From positions 32,437,391-32,501,390 of the forward strand of contig NC_059368.1 of NCBI RefSeq assembly GCF_019703515.2: 64,000 nucleotides of DNA. Direction: 5' to 3'. The notes beneath the pieces are model-generated. The model had not been told where the DNA came from, ran no database searches, and saw only the letters and a program-made list of their open reading frames with translations. Positions 12,691 through 24,394 of this stretch are shown one piece after another. This stretch comes from Myxocyprinus asiaticus. Its lineage: Eukaryota > Chordata > Actinopteri > Cypriniformes > Catostomidae. The stretch's first letter is position 1, and the number at the start of each line of letters is the position of its first letter. Position numbers and translations under genes: made by a program.

Positions 12691-13309
12691 AGGCGCGGTC
12701 ACACTAAGTGTATGTTCGCACTGTAAAATTACGTGGGTGAAATACAGTCATCTCAATGGGAATCCTCATGATCAGGAATTTCCCAACTCGGATTTCCTGT
12801 GGAGTTTAAGTTTGGTGAACTTTGACACATGAAATAACTGCATTGACCAATAGGGAGTTGTTTGATTTCACAGTGACCTCTGTGTGGGTGACGCTTCGTA
12901 CACAGCTACATTGAATATTCACGATGGACAAGGATATCATTTTAGCAGTGAGTTTCTTTTAACTTCAATCTCCCAGAGTATAAAGGGCAGCATTAAAAAG
13001 AGGCTGCTTGGCAATTAGATTTTTTTGCTGGTGGAGAGCCAGCTGGTATGTGATAGCTGTGCGGTATGTGTAAACGTCACTCCCCTGGCCGTCACTCCCC
13101 TGGCCTCAAGAGGCGCACTAGCGACTGACGCTAGAGGCTGTAGCCTCCTCATAGCACACCCGGCTCCCATGCCAGCTGACGCCGGTTTGAATCTCACTTT
13201 GAGTGGGTCGAGCAGGACCGGTAACACTGGTTTCACACAAGCTTCACATTCTGCCCACGTCCTCTTCGCCCGCAGAATTTCGTCATGCAAAGGTAAGTGT
13301 GACCGCGGC
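12691..13309. mobile_element. Terminal-inverted-repeat DNA transposon (CGCGGTCACACT)
   Basis: The left end contains GCGCGGTCACACTAAGTG and the right end is AAGTGTGACCGCGGC, an inverted pair sharing CGCGGTCACACT. The internal phrase ATGGACAAGGATATCAT near 12924 resembles the start of a transposase-type frame, but no long frame follows. Only the right half is kept in copy B (to about 15905). No clear target duplication is visible, so the superfamily is left open. Confidence 0.6.
13032..13226 (+). mobile_element. Short tRNA-like SINE insertion in copy A
   Basis: These about 195 bp are missing from copy B, where TTTTTTGCTGG runs straight into TTTCACACGAGC at 15821-15842. The insert has a box B-like GGTTTGAATCT at 13183-13193 after GGCTCCCATGCCAGCTGACG, typical of a tRNA-derived head. 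The tetranucleotide CTGG flanks it on both sides (13028-13031, 13227-13230). Its GC content exceeds that of its surroundings. Confidence 0.65.
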
Positions 13310-13430
13310 ACAGATGACAACATGGACTGGTCACGTGATGTGCTCGCATCCCCCCAAAAATACATAGTTGTAATGACCCAGACTGCATTTAATATGGGTT
13401 AAAATAATGAATAACACATTTCAAATTTGA

Positions 13431-14254
13431 TTTTAACTTTGACATTTTAGTTTACCTTTGTAAGATGAACAATTTTGTTATTGTGTTGGATCGCCACTTG
13501 TATTGTAAAATCTGGGTTCTCTAGAGAATCACTGGTCTAAATAATGACAGAGAGTCTAAGAGACAGGAATTCCTTGAAACATTGTTGACATGCTGAGAAA
13601 AAGACTGAACATATTTGCCTGCAGCAAATTTATGTACAGTAGGTATTTTTAAGCTTTAGCTCAGTAAAAACTACTAACAGCCATCATTTTCCATTTCTGT
13701 ATATCTACTTCCCTATTTATCTTTCTCTCTACACTCACTCATTCTGTTTTTGTTTTTTTCCCTTTGATCCTTTTCTTCATGAATATTTAACTCTAACCCT
13801 GAGCCCACCCAGTTCTCTGGCACTGTGCCTATGAGAGCAGAGCTGGCCAGTCCAGATACCCTTCAGCCAACCACTGAGCTACATCACCAAGAGACAGAAC
13901 GAGCAATAAAGAAAAGGGCAAAGGACATCAAGGGACTGGGACAGAGAGAGAGAGTGAGACAGGGGAAGACCTACACCATACTGCAGAGAACAACACAAGC
14001 ATTCACTGAGACAAACTGTAACTGCAACGCTCTCTCCTTTTTTTAGCAACACTTGCTTTAGGGCATCGTTCTCACTGCTGCAGATATGAATCTAATACCC
14101 CAAATTTGCCTCCTCAAAACACACACACAAAACTACGCATATATAGATACCAGAGAACATCTGAGGTTGAGGGCATTCTATGACTTTCCCGATATGGATG
14201 GAGGTCATGTGACAAATCTGTTTGTAATCTGTCTAAATCAATTGATATGCAGTA
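13431..14254. other. Gene-free stretch
   Basis: AT-rich DNA with no recognised exon. The small frames at 13825-14046 and 14086-14313 lack splice signals and protein-like composition. Confidence 0.5.
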
Positions 14255-14420
14255 TGAAGAACTGTTTTTCAATTTTTCTCAGAGATGATATATTTTTTAA
14301 AGGGATAAAATAGTTCAGTCATGACAACTCTCTGAAAGATTTAGCTTGTTAATGTGGGTATGACATATTGATGGACCAAATCTGTTATGCTGCTGCTGCA
14401 AAGCAAGTATGAAGAACTAT
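14255..14420 (+). repeat. Segmental repeat X, partial copy 1
   Basis: Contains the shared markers TCAGTCATGACAACTCTC, GATTTAGCTTGTTAATGTGG and TATGCTGCTGCTGC that recur at 14890-15010 and 16083-16190. It is truncated on the right. Confidence 0.7.
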
Positions 14421-14545
14421 TCTCAAATGTTTTGCTCACTTTATGAACTTTTTACTGTGTTCCAACCAGGAGCGATGCAACAAGTTTCCAGCGACAAGCA
14501 ATTTGTCCACATTGAACACAAATATGCTACACCACACAATAATAG

Positions 14546-14700
14546 CCAATCATTTACATTTACATTTAGTCATTTAGCACACACTTTTATTCAAAGTGGC
14601 TTACAAATGAGGAACATAACAAGCTATTTGTCACACAAAAGGCACCAATATCTACAGTATCACACTGCCAAGTTCTCACAGTGACTAGTAAAGATGCTAT
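14546..14700 (-). mobile_element. L2-type LINE/SINE 3' tail fragment
   Basis: TTTACATTTAGTCATTTAGC and ACTTTTATTCAAAGTGGCTT form the widespread fish L2-like 3' tail, preceded by a (TTTACA) microsatellite end. Only the tail is recognisable. Confidence 0.6.
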
Positions 14701-14869
14701 CGTAGAAGAAAGAGACAGACAAGGAATATTTTTATTTTAAATTGTTAAATAGTAAGTGCATTTAGTGTGGATTGGTTAAATATTCATGGAACACATGTGT
14801 TTTTAGCTGTTTCTTGAATGCTGAGATTGTAAAAGCAGATTGTGTGGTGAACATTTTTGACATTTAATG

Positions 14870-15405
14870 TACAGTTCAACCATGCCAACTCTTTGAACAT
14901 GTTATTTGTTCAAACATGACAACACTCGGAAAGATTTGACTTGCAATGTGGGTATGACATATTGCTAGGATATTGGTTTTGGCAGACTAGATCTGCTACG
15001 TTGCTGCTGCAGAGCAAGTAAGGAGACTCGCTACTGCTAGGAAATACACAGACATACTAAGCTAAGCATGTGGACATGCTGCTGCTACTGCAAAATTAAA
15101 CAAAATGCAAGACATTCTGCATCAAGCATGTATGACATGCTGCTGCACAAATAGAAATTACAAACAATCCCCATGTAGCAGATCTAGACAAATGAAACTG
15201 GGGTGGAGGTGGTTTTCAGAGAAAAACTCTGTTAATTTAAATGTTAGACAAAGAGAGAGATGCAAGTTAATTGGCAACAAGGACAAATCATCTTACACCA
15301 TGCAAGCTGATTGGCTTAACATGTCATATGTGTGCGAGCCAACTGGCTAACAGATAACAAGTTCAAAGAACCTATAAGTTTGTGCCACATAGTATTTCAT
15401 GGCTG
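14870..15405 (+). repeat. Segmental repeat X, copy 2
   Basis: Shares with copy 3 (16022-16625) an ordered set of markers: GACATACTAAGCTAAGCATG, GACATGCTGCTGCACAAATA, ACAAAGAGAGAGATGCAAGT and CTAACAGATAACAAGTTCAA. Repeat Y copy B follows immediately, so X-Y-X forms a local tandem arrangement. Confidence 0.85.
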
Positions 15406-15409
15406 AACT

Positions 15410-16021
15410 TTGATTATTGATGTAGAGCTGAATTTTGGACCAAAGAGATTTCACTGTGGGTAGGGATACCAAGTGCAATGCCACAGAAATAGAAACCAAG
15501 CAATAAACAACATGTCCTGCCACTCACTGCCTGTTGCGTCTATTAAATAGGGAGCTTTTATCGCTTTTCGATTTACTACAGCACGTCTGATTAAGACACA
15601 CTAAAAGTACTATGGGACAGTGATGGCATCAGATGGCTACCAAATGTAAGAAAATGATTACCATATTTATGCACCATGTTATTTACAAGGAATACTATGG
15701 TACTACCATGGTACCCATCTACAAATGATGGTAGTACCATGGTATCATGTCTAAACCCCCCCCCCCCCCCCCCTTTTTTAACTTAAGTGCAGCATTAAAA
15801 AGAGTCTGCTTGGCAATTGGTTTTTTGCTGGTTTCACACGAGCTTCACATTCTGCCCACGTCCTCTTTGCTCGCAGAATTTTGCTGACCAAAGGTAAATG
15901 TGACCGCGGCACAGATGACTACATGGACTGGTCACGTGATGTTCTTGTATCCCCCCAAAAATTGTAATTACCCAGACTGCATTTAATATGGGTTCAAATA
16001 ATTAATAACACAGTTCAAATT
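15410..16021 (+). repeat. Segmental repeat Y, copy B (empty-site copy)
   Basis: Matches blocks of copy A (9690-13430) but lacks its 2.07-kb TTAA transposon (single TTAA at 15543-15546) and its SINE (single CTGG at 15828-15831). An 18-base C run at 15756-15773 replaces a shorter C/A stretch in copy A. Confidence 0.85.
15756..15773. repeat. Poly-C tract
   Basis: Eighteen consecutive Cs. Copy A has only seven Cs at the matching place, so the tract expanded after duplication. Confidence 0.9.
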
Positions 16022-16625
16022 TGAAGAACTGTTTTACAATTTTCCTCAGAGATAGGATGACCATAATTTTTAAAGGGATAGTTCAGTCATGACAACTCTC
16101 GGAAAGATTTAGCTTATTAATGTGGGTATGATAAATTGATAGGATATTGGTCTTGGTGGACCAGATCTGCTATGCTGCTGCTGCTGAAAAGTAAGTACGG
16201 AGACTTGCTACTGCTAGAAAATATACAGACATACTGAGTTAAGCATGTGGACATGTTGCTGCTGCTGCACAATGCAAAACATGCAGCATCAAGCATGTAG
16301 GACATGCTGCTGCACAAATAGACATTACAAACAATCCCCCTGTAGAGGATATAGACAGGTGAACTTGGGGTGGTGGTGGGTTACAGAGAAAAACTTTCGT
16401 AGCACGCTGCAGTGAAACCGGCTTTACTTAAAAACTGAACAATTTAAATATTAGACAAAGAGAGAGATGCAAGTTGATTGGCTATCTGATTACCATGTCA
16501 AAGGACCAGTTAGCTTACACCATGCAAGCCGATTGGCTTAACATGTCACGTGAGTGAGCCACTTGGCTAACAGATAACAAGTTCAAAGAAGCTTGTGCCA
16601 TATAACGTTTCATGGCTGAACTTTG
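16022..16625 (+). repeat. Segmental repeat X, copy 3
   Basis: Third copy of X, with the same marker order as copy 2 plus about 50 bp of extra sequence near 16390-16440. It directly follows Y copy B. Confidence 0.85.
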
Positions 16626-16626
16626 G

Positions 16627-16895
16627 TCATTTCATCCAAAAATGAAAAGTCTGTTTAATTTACTCACCCTCATGTTGTTTTCCCCAAAATGAAATGTCTG
16701 TTATCATTTAATCACCCTCATGTTGTTCTATAATGACTTTGGTCTGTTCCTCAAATAAATCTATTGTATAGGTTTAGCAGACATGGAATATAATGCATGA
16801 GCCACATGGAACACTTTCATTATACTTTTATTGTGCTTTTGTGTAATTTTGGAGCTTGACAGCCCCTGTCCTCATTCACTTTCATTAGGACAATA
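16627..16895. mobile_element. Degenerate TTCACCC-type MITE pieces
   Basis: Two diverged left ends in a row (ATCCAAAAATGAAAAGTCTG and CCCCAAAATGAAATGTCTGT) each lead into CTCACCCTCATGTTGTT-like sequence. An internal segment of a MITE subfamily follows. The right end is missing. Confidence 0.55.
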
Positions 16896-18296
16896 TTTTG
16901 TTTTATGAGTTCACAGGTTCATATAGTCCTGGGGCACATTAAGGTAAACAGATTTGGTGTGCTGTCCAAAATGGAGGGGCTCGAGCACAGGCGCATTCTA
17001 ACAAACTACATCACAATTATAAGGAATCAAATTGCCCTGGACAATGGTTTATTACGAGATACAATAGAAGCTGAGCAAGCAGCAATCTCCCTTATCTTAA
17101 TGACACCCTTGGTTATAATTTCTGCTCATATAGTAGACTGAGGCAGAAAGAGATATACAGTGCGTGTCACAATCCAATCTGCAGTCAGAAAATGAGGACG
17201 CATGGGGACAAAATGTGAATCCACAGTACAATGTAATAATATGTATTCAGAATGTGAATGCACCAAACTCATAATGGGCACTAGAACCATAACTAGAGAT
17301 AATTAGAAAACACCATGAGCATCCAGTGGACTTTTGACAATCAGCATAAAGTCTAGTATGCACTTCAGCTTATTCTGTCCAAGAACCACCCACTTTGACA
17401 GTAAGAAAGCATCTGACTGACATGTACTGTAAAGCGACCAGTCTTATTGTTGTTGTACTTACATGAGTAATAACCATTAGTGTAGTCTAGCGCATACGTA
17501 AACATATGCCATCTATCTTTCTGAGGATTTTGCGTATGCTCGACTAAAATGAGTAATGTTATGAATAGCTGCCAGAATGAGTAGGCTTTTGATCCATAAC
17601 TTTTCAGTATTACTGAGGTGATGCCGCAGCACTGTTGAGTGATTTTTTTAAAAAATTTTATTATTTTACAAAGTGTACAGAGATTTTCTCTAAAAGCGAA
17701 CAGAGCAGTGGGAGCTGGGAGTGCTAAACTAAAGGCACGGGCAAGAAAGACAGTCCGAGCTGAGCAACCAATCAGAACGTTCATTTCAGATATGACTGGA
17801 TATTTGCTAACCAATCATTATTTTTGTTTCAGTAAGGGGCAGGACTTTTCTAGTGTCTATAGTGAAATGCTTATGGTAGCCCGAGAAGGGTTTGTGGGAA
17901 GGTAGGGTGAGGGGTTGTTGGACGAATGCGCGTGGGTGGCGGCTTTCTTCAGCGTCTCAACATCACATTGGCTGGTGGAGAGCGGGGGTCATGATATGGG
18001 CACAGGGAGGAGAATGGTCTCTCTAGAGCCATGCTCAGCATTTAAAGACAGAAGTGACAGGACAGAATTACGTGACAATTCAGGTGTGTTCTGTCCCACT
18101 GCTAGCGATGTATTTAAGTTCCGACACAATACTTATATTACATACAATGAATATATTGTTATATTAGCCAATATACTGTTTTAGAATACACAATGATACA
18201 CTGTTTTGCAAATCGTATCTGCCACAATTTACACTAGGGTGCAAATAGCATGTGCCACTATTTTCAGTAAGTGTAAATTATAGCGTCTACCGTACC
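16896..18296. other. Gene-free stretch
   Basis: No recognised repeat or exon. Overlapping frames of 149 codons (minus, 17365-17814) and 88 codons (plus, 17639-17905) are antisense to each other and have no family pattern. Confidence 0.5.
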
Positions 18297-18708
18297 TTAA
18301 ATTGATAGTTCACACAAAAATTTAAATTCTCTCTTCATTTACTCGTGCAATCCCAAATGGGTATGACTTTCTTTCTTCTGCAGAACACAAATGATGATTT
18401 TTAGAAAGACTATCTCTGCAATTGAATGGTGATCAGACATCTGTAGCTCCTCAAATCATATAAAGCAAACATAAAAGTAATCCATAAAATTTAAATTTTT
18501 TGCTCTAAATTTCAGATGTGAAAGTGCAACTAAACAGGCACAACATGTGACTTTCAGATGTAAAGGTGAAAGAAAAAGTGGAGATTTAGAGTGAAAAAAA
18601 AAGGACTTACATTTTGATTGACATATGTCAAGTCATACACATTTGGGATGGCATGAAGGTGAGAAAATAATGGGAGAATTTTCATCTTTGGGTGAACTAT
18701 CCCTTTAA
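18297..18708. mobile_element. MITE with TTAA target (GATAGTTCACCC family)
   Basis: TTAA at 18297-18300 and 18705-18708 bound inverted ends ending TTTGGGTGAACTATCCC. The interior has the family markers TTTCTTCTGCAGAACACAAA and GGTGATCAGACAT. Non-coding. Confidence 0.85.
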
Positions 18709-19533
18709 GTGGTTACCATGACACAACATAGGCCAGATTCAAACCTGATATTCTGTGCACCATGGCACAGAGAATATCTAGGGCATGTGCACTAACCACT
18801 AGGCCACAACTCCAACACATTTTGGGGTCTACATGCAGTACATTGCAGCTTAAATGGTGTCTATAAATGCACTATGTAAGATTGTCACATTTTGTTTTAA
18901 TTCACTTTGTGCACACACTTATCAACTTAGTGGGAGCCCCAGGCTCTCCTTTAAATCAGACCCTATTAGCACAAGCATCTGGTGTCGCCACATGCCTCTG
19001 CATCCACTCAGTATGCAACACCCAAACTCCCATACGCTGCATTTACTGTGCCAGAGGACTCACAATTACCTTTCACATCTGATCATCCAGACACACACAT
19101 CTATGTTACTACACTACAACACAAAACAGAAGAAAAACATGTTGTCACAGAGCAGGATGTGACATTTTTAGAAAGAGATGGATTCAAAATTGATTATGTG
19201 CCTTTGCTATGAAGCCTCCAAGATTGTCGGACATTTCTGTTCATTTGAAGTAAAACTTGGTTTGAAGTCAGTAGGGGCTTTTAGATTTTAAGGTCAGAGA
19301 TAAAGTGGGTGAGGAAACTGATTTTCTTAGCAAAACATGCCTCATTGACACTGATGACTTCACACTTCACACTAACACACATTTAACACAAATGTCTTTA
19401 TTTTTATTTATTTATTTTTTTTATTTATTTTTTTGTAGAGGAGAAGCAATTTGAAATGTCCCGCCCCTGTTTCTGTAGCAAATATGCCAACATTTTGTTT
19501 GTCAAACCACTTTATGGTGTGTTCAAGCTATGA
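18709..19533. other. Gene-free stretch
   Basis: No exon or named repeat. A T/A-rich low-complexity run lies at about 19395-19435. Confidence 0.5.
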
Positions 19534-19535
19534 GT

Positions 19536-19578
<43 letters not shown>

Positions 19579-19763
19579 GGTGGGTGGGTGGTTTACGAGG
19601 AACTTTTTTTAGGTTACAAACTGGTAATTACAAGGGTATTATGCTATAAATGTGGTTTTTGTGAGGGTTAGGTTTAGGGGTAGGGTAGGGGATAGAATCT
19701 ATATTTCGTACAGTATAAAAATCATTATGTCTATGGAGAGTCCTCATAATGATAGCTGCACCA

Positions 19764-19803
<40 letters not shown>

Positions 19804-19805
19804 TA
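19534..19805. repeat. GT microsatellites flanking a conserved fish repeat
   Basis: A GT run followed by GGTG repeats (19534-19592) and a second GT run (19763-19802) enclose about 170 bp containing ACAAGGGTATTATGCTATAA, GTGAGGGTTAGGTTTAGGGG and TATAAAAATCATTATGTCTA. I recall this combination as recurring in teleost genomes. No coding capacity. Confidence 0.7.
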
Positions 19806-20059
19806 TGAAGCAGGTATGAAGGGACAGCTTTGACTATCTTCAGATAAATGTCTTCCAGAAATCTGCAGATTGTAGCCCAAAACAACATGTGTCTATCTGA
19901 GATGGGAACTGCAGAGGAGATCTCTGCAGAAAAATTATTTTCTTGCCAATCAATAATATCCTAAGCTGAAGGAGGATGGTGATAGATCAGACTTTCATTC
20001 TGCATTCATAGCTCATGCTGACCTCAGTTCTTTATCATTGGTTTCGACAGTTTCTCTTC

Positions 20060-20200
20060 TTAAAGGAATAGTTCACCCAAAAATGAAAATTCTGCCATAA
20101 TTTACTCAACCTCAAAGTTGTTCCAAACATGTTTGAGTTTCTTTCTTCCGTAGAACACACAAGGAGAAGGCTAAAAGGCCCTGACAGCCTCAGTAGGGTC
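20060..20200. mobile_element. MITE left-end fragment (TTAAAGGAATAGTTCACCC)
   Basis: TTAA followed by AGGAATAGTTCACCCAAAAA and the subfamily sequence GTTGTTCCAAACATGTTTG. The right end is absent. Confidence 0.75.
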
Positions 20201-22655
20201 CTATGAAATCCTAAATTCCATTTTATTTTTCCCAAATTCCTTGTTTTGCGTTTTAATTTTTCTGCATTCCATGTTTTATGGTTTGATTACATTTTATCAT
20301 CAAAACAGTGACTAATCAAATGAATTCCTTAAACTTTAATCAAATGAAAATATATCAATTAATTTTAATAATTTTAGTAATTTAAATAATTCATTTTAAA
20401 AACATTGGAGTTGTATTTGTTCAAATAAAGTGCTACACAGTATGAATGAAAACATTGGTTCATGTGTCAAAAGTTTGCTAAGGCTGAATCACAAGCCGCT
20501 TTTCCACCATCGGGCCAAATAGTTCTCGTTGCGAAACCGTGCCGTTACTTGGTGATCCGGGCCAGTTGGCATGGTTAAGTTTTTTTGTTTTTTTTTCGAC
20601 TGTGGTGCTGCGAAAACAAGTTCAGAATATGTGTGCAACGTACATTTCAGACATACTTCATCCAGAAACGTGGGCATTGTCCTCTGACCCGAATACAATG
20701 ACATAAGAACAACAACCGCAAAAATAATCTAATCCAGTTTTGTTAAAAAAGCACCATTTAAGCACAAGGAACAACTTTCTTTGTGGATATACCACTTACA
20801 GTTGAAAAGAACCATCCGACTTGAGGTTCACCGCCATTCTTTTCAATCCAGTGTTTTGAACGTGAGCTCTCCTCAGCTCCCGAGGGATTATTGGATCATA
20901 AAATGTTGATCCGCACTTCAGAATCTCGCCAGAAATAGTCATCCAGGTATTTCTCGCTTACTGTTTAATGAATACTGAGGATTCTGACATACTACTCCAT
21001 TGGCATACTGTATGGTAGGGAAGTATGCATATTTGGACACAGCGAGAGTCTGGACCCATGGAAACCAGAAGTATCATGTTCAACGGTGAGCATAATAAGG
21101 AGGTTGCATTTTGCTCTAAAAATTACAGGTTTACTCCACTGATGGTTAGGTTTAGGATTGGGGTTTGGGTTAAGGTGTATGATTAATAAATTGTGCATTC
21201 CTGCTGACTGTATTACATTATTAACAACTAAAATACAATTCGCCGCCATGTGAACGCTTCCTGCTTCGGCCACTGGGAGCAGTGGTTCTAATTTTGGTAA
21301 GTACAGATTGATTTCAGCAGCAGAAATTTCCACCTACATGTACTGTTGCCGAATTCATTGTGTGATCAGTCTGGGAAAAGAAGATGAAATGAAAGTGAAT
21401 AGTGACTGAGGCTCATGTAAACAGAAGCATTTAGTAGATCTCTTTTGAGAGTATTTTTCAGAATATGAGAGGCAGAGAACATGTAATGACTCACAGATGA
21501 TAAAGTGGTGTGAATCACACACAGTGGTCACTCCATCTACTGTCCGAGTCCACCAAACACATTTAATAGCCTGTATATCACACCAACAAACATGAGTATC
21601 ATTACATATTACATACTTAATGCATTCGTTTCTACATTTTTAGTAACAGACATAGAGTGCATTTACCCACTCACACACACAAACGTTCTCGGTAGAAGCG
21701 GGTGATATTTCGAAACCCAGAGCAAGCAGCATCAGTGCTGTTGTAAGCTGGTGCAGCCAGAGTGCTCTGACAGGATTATATAATGGGACAAGAATTCTCA
21801 TATCCACTTTTAAAAAAAGCCATAATTAGCCATCTGCTCTCTGTGGACACAGCACCACCAAAACATCAGAGAATCCAATCAGGGAAGAGACAACGAGGGG
21901 GTAGACAGTGTGTCTTTGAGTAGACTGAGAGAAATTAGGTTTTGCATTCTTGGGGTTTTGCTCCCCAATAACAGCAGAGGCCAGGGTTCAATCAAAAGAA
22001 AAGCTCTATTTTCGCAATTAAGTTCCAAGTCTACATTGACTTATTTCGGAAAGATAGATTAGGCAGCTTGTGTACATTGTTATTATTTCTATACTTTCTA
22101 TCTTTAACAGCTTAATTAACTTATAACAGCTGATAAAGCACCAAGAACCAAATTGCTATCTGCCGTTTTCAATGGATAGGGTACACTTTGGTGGCCCATG
22201 TCTATTTTGAAAGCATATTTTGGGGCACATATTCCACATTTTTTCTTGTGTATTAAATATCTATTAGAGGTCTATAAAAATGTATTAACTATCATATAAC
22301 AATAAATTATCCTAGCATTAAAGTAGTTCATTTTAAACACATCAATAACTGTATCGTATCTCCTCATTAAAATTGTGATTTTGGCCTGTTCCACTTCATT
22401 CATTAACCCACAGCTGATAACTGATAACCAAACTAATAACTGATATTTGTTTTCACCACAAGTAAAAACAATAACATCATATTTAGCTGTATCCCACATT
22501 TTGCTTGTAAACCCTAAATAATTTCCCAACGATTACAAAAATGTAACATTCCTTAAATTTTTACAGACATGGTTAGTGTTGACTAAATTCGTCAATCTTA
22601 ACCACTCAACCCGATTACCCAAGTTATTGTATGAAAAAAATGTGAAACTTTTTGG
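20201..22655. other. Gene-free stretch
   Basis: No exon recognised. The CCGCTTTTCCACCATCGGGCC motif at about 20500 and the GGTTAGGTTTAGGATTGGGG motif at about 21145 look like parts of old repeats, without definable ends. Confidence 0.45.
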
Positions 22656-23883
22656 CATTGGTGGCCAAAAGTTTGGAATAATGTACAAATTTTACTCTTA
22701 TGGAAATAAATTGGTACTTTTATTCACCAAAGTGGCATTCAACTGATGGCAATGTATAGTCAGGACATTAATAACGTGACAATTACTATTACAATTTGAA
22801 AAAATGTTCAGAACTTCTTAAACTACTTCAAAGAATTCTCATCAAAAAATCCTCCATGTGCAGCAATGACAGCTTTGCAGATCCTTGGCATTCTAGCTGT
22901 CAGTTTGTCCAGATATTCAGCTGACATTTCACCCCACACTTCCTGTAGCACTTGTCATAGATGTTGCTGTCTTGCTGAGCACTTCTCACACACCTTACAG
23001 TCTAGCTGATCCCACAAAAGCTCAATGGGGTAAGATCCATAACACTCTTTTCCAATGATCTGTTGTCCAATGTCTGTGTTTCTTTGCCCACTCTAACCTT
23101 TTCTTTCTGTTTTTCTGTTTCAAAAGTGGCTTTTTCTTTGCAATTCTTCCCATAAGGCCTGCACCCCTGAGTCTTCTCTTTACTGTTGTACATGAAACTG
23201 GTGTTTAGCGGGTAGAATTCAATGAAGCTGTCAGCTGAGGACATGTGAGGCATCTATTTCTCAAACTAGAGACTCTGAAGTACTTATCCTCTTGTTTAGT
23301 TGTACATCTGGCCTTCCACATCTCTTTCTGTCCTTGTTAGAGCCAGTTGTCCTTTGTCTTTGAAGACTGTAGTGTACACCTTTGTATGAAATCTTCAGTT
23401 TTTTGGCATTTTCAAGCATTATATAATCTTCATTCCTCAAAACAATAATTGACTGACGAGTTTCTAGAGAAAGCTGTTTCTTTTTTGCCATTTTTGACCT
23501 AATATTGACCTTAAGACATGCCAATCTATTGCATACTGTGGTAACTCAAAAACAAACACAAAGACAATGTTAAGCTTCATTTAATGAACCAAATAGCTTT
23601 CAGCAGTGTTTGATATAATGGCAAGTGATTTTCTAGTACCAAATTAGCAATTTAGCACGATTACTCAAGGATAAGGTGTTGGAGTGATGGCTGCTGGAAA
23701 TGAGGCCTGTCTAGATTTGATCAAAAATGACTTTTTTCAAATAGTGATGGTGCTGTTTTTTACATCAGTAATGTCCTGACTACACTTTGTGATCAGTTGA
23801 ATTCCACTTTGGTGAATTAAAGTAACAATTTCCGTCCGAAACAGCAAAATCTGTACATTATTCCAAACTTTTGGCCACCAGTG
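22656..23883 (-). mobile_element. Tc1-like transposon, internally deleted
   Basis: Inverted ends starting CAYTGGTGGCCAAAAGTTTG lie at 22656 and 23883; TA follows the right end. On the minus strand 23261-23524 encodes the N-terminal DNA-binding part of a Tc1 transposase (MAKKKQLSLETRQSIIVLRN, later GRPDVQLNKR). Further 3', decayed sequence matches the region before the first catalytic aspartate and then jumps to an ELLWDQLD-like stretch in another frame. The segment with the catalytic aspartates is therefore missing. Full transposases have about 340 residues. This copy cannot be autonomous. Confidence 0.9.
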
Positions 23884-24353
23884 TATATATATTTTTTATT
23901 TTATGGGAAATATAAGTTTATCAACAAGTATAAACCAACATTTAGTCAGAAATGAGTTGGCCCCTACTGAGCTTAATTTAGGTTAAATTTGCAAATTTCC
24001 TGTAACCCATTCTACAGCAGTTTTTAAAATGTTATCTTTTTTTTAGCTTCATAAATGCTTATTTAATTTGCATATTTATTTATTTGTTCATTTATTTATT
24101 TTCATTGCTAAAACATTACAAAATTACATAAATCAGGGTTTCCAAAGTTTGCTAACAGTGTTACAAAAATTGGAAACCTTGTTTAAAATTAAAAGGAAAT
24201 ATAAACGGCTCACATAATATTTAGTTGAATCATCTCAGGTTGATGATCAACATTTTCTTAAGCACCTCCTTTCACTGAATATTTGTTGAAAAATAAAATA
24301 AAAAGTACTTTTATTTTTAAAAAAAGTATTTTTCTCATGGAAAGTGCCCTGCA

Positions 24354-24394
<41 letters not shown>

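Larger units (their letters stand above)
9690..13430. repeat. Segmental repeat Y, copy A (with insertions)
   Basis: Three blocks match copy B at 15410-16021: 9690-9798 (motif TTTCACTGTGGGTAGGGATA), 11868-12110 (motif GATTAAGACACACTAAAAGT) and 12985-13430 (motif GCAGCATTAAAAAGAG through the GACCGCGGCACAGATGAC stretch). Between them copy A carries a 2.07-kb transposon, about 870 bp absent from B, and a SINE. A shorter third copy is at 55858-55988. Confidence 0.8.

Noticed and set aside
13015..13402. Overlapping frames of 116 and 125 codons on opposite strands
   Set aside because: They span a SINE insertion and transposon end; copy B breaks the frame.
17365..17905. 149-codon minus frame overlapping an 88-codon plus frame
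   Set aside because: Mutually antisense, no recognisable motif, no splice sites in consistent places.
19628..19888. Frame with His-Thr repeats
   Set aside because: Translation of the GT/CA microsatellite.
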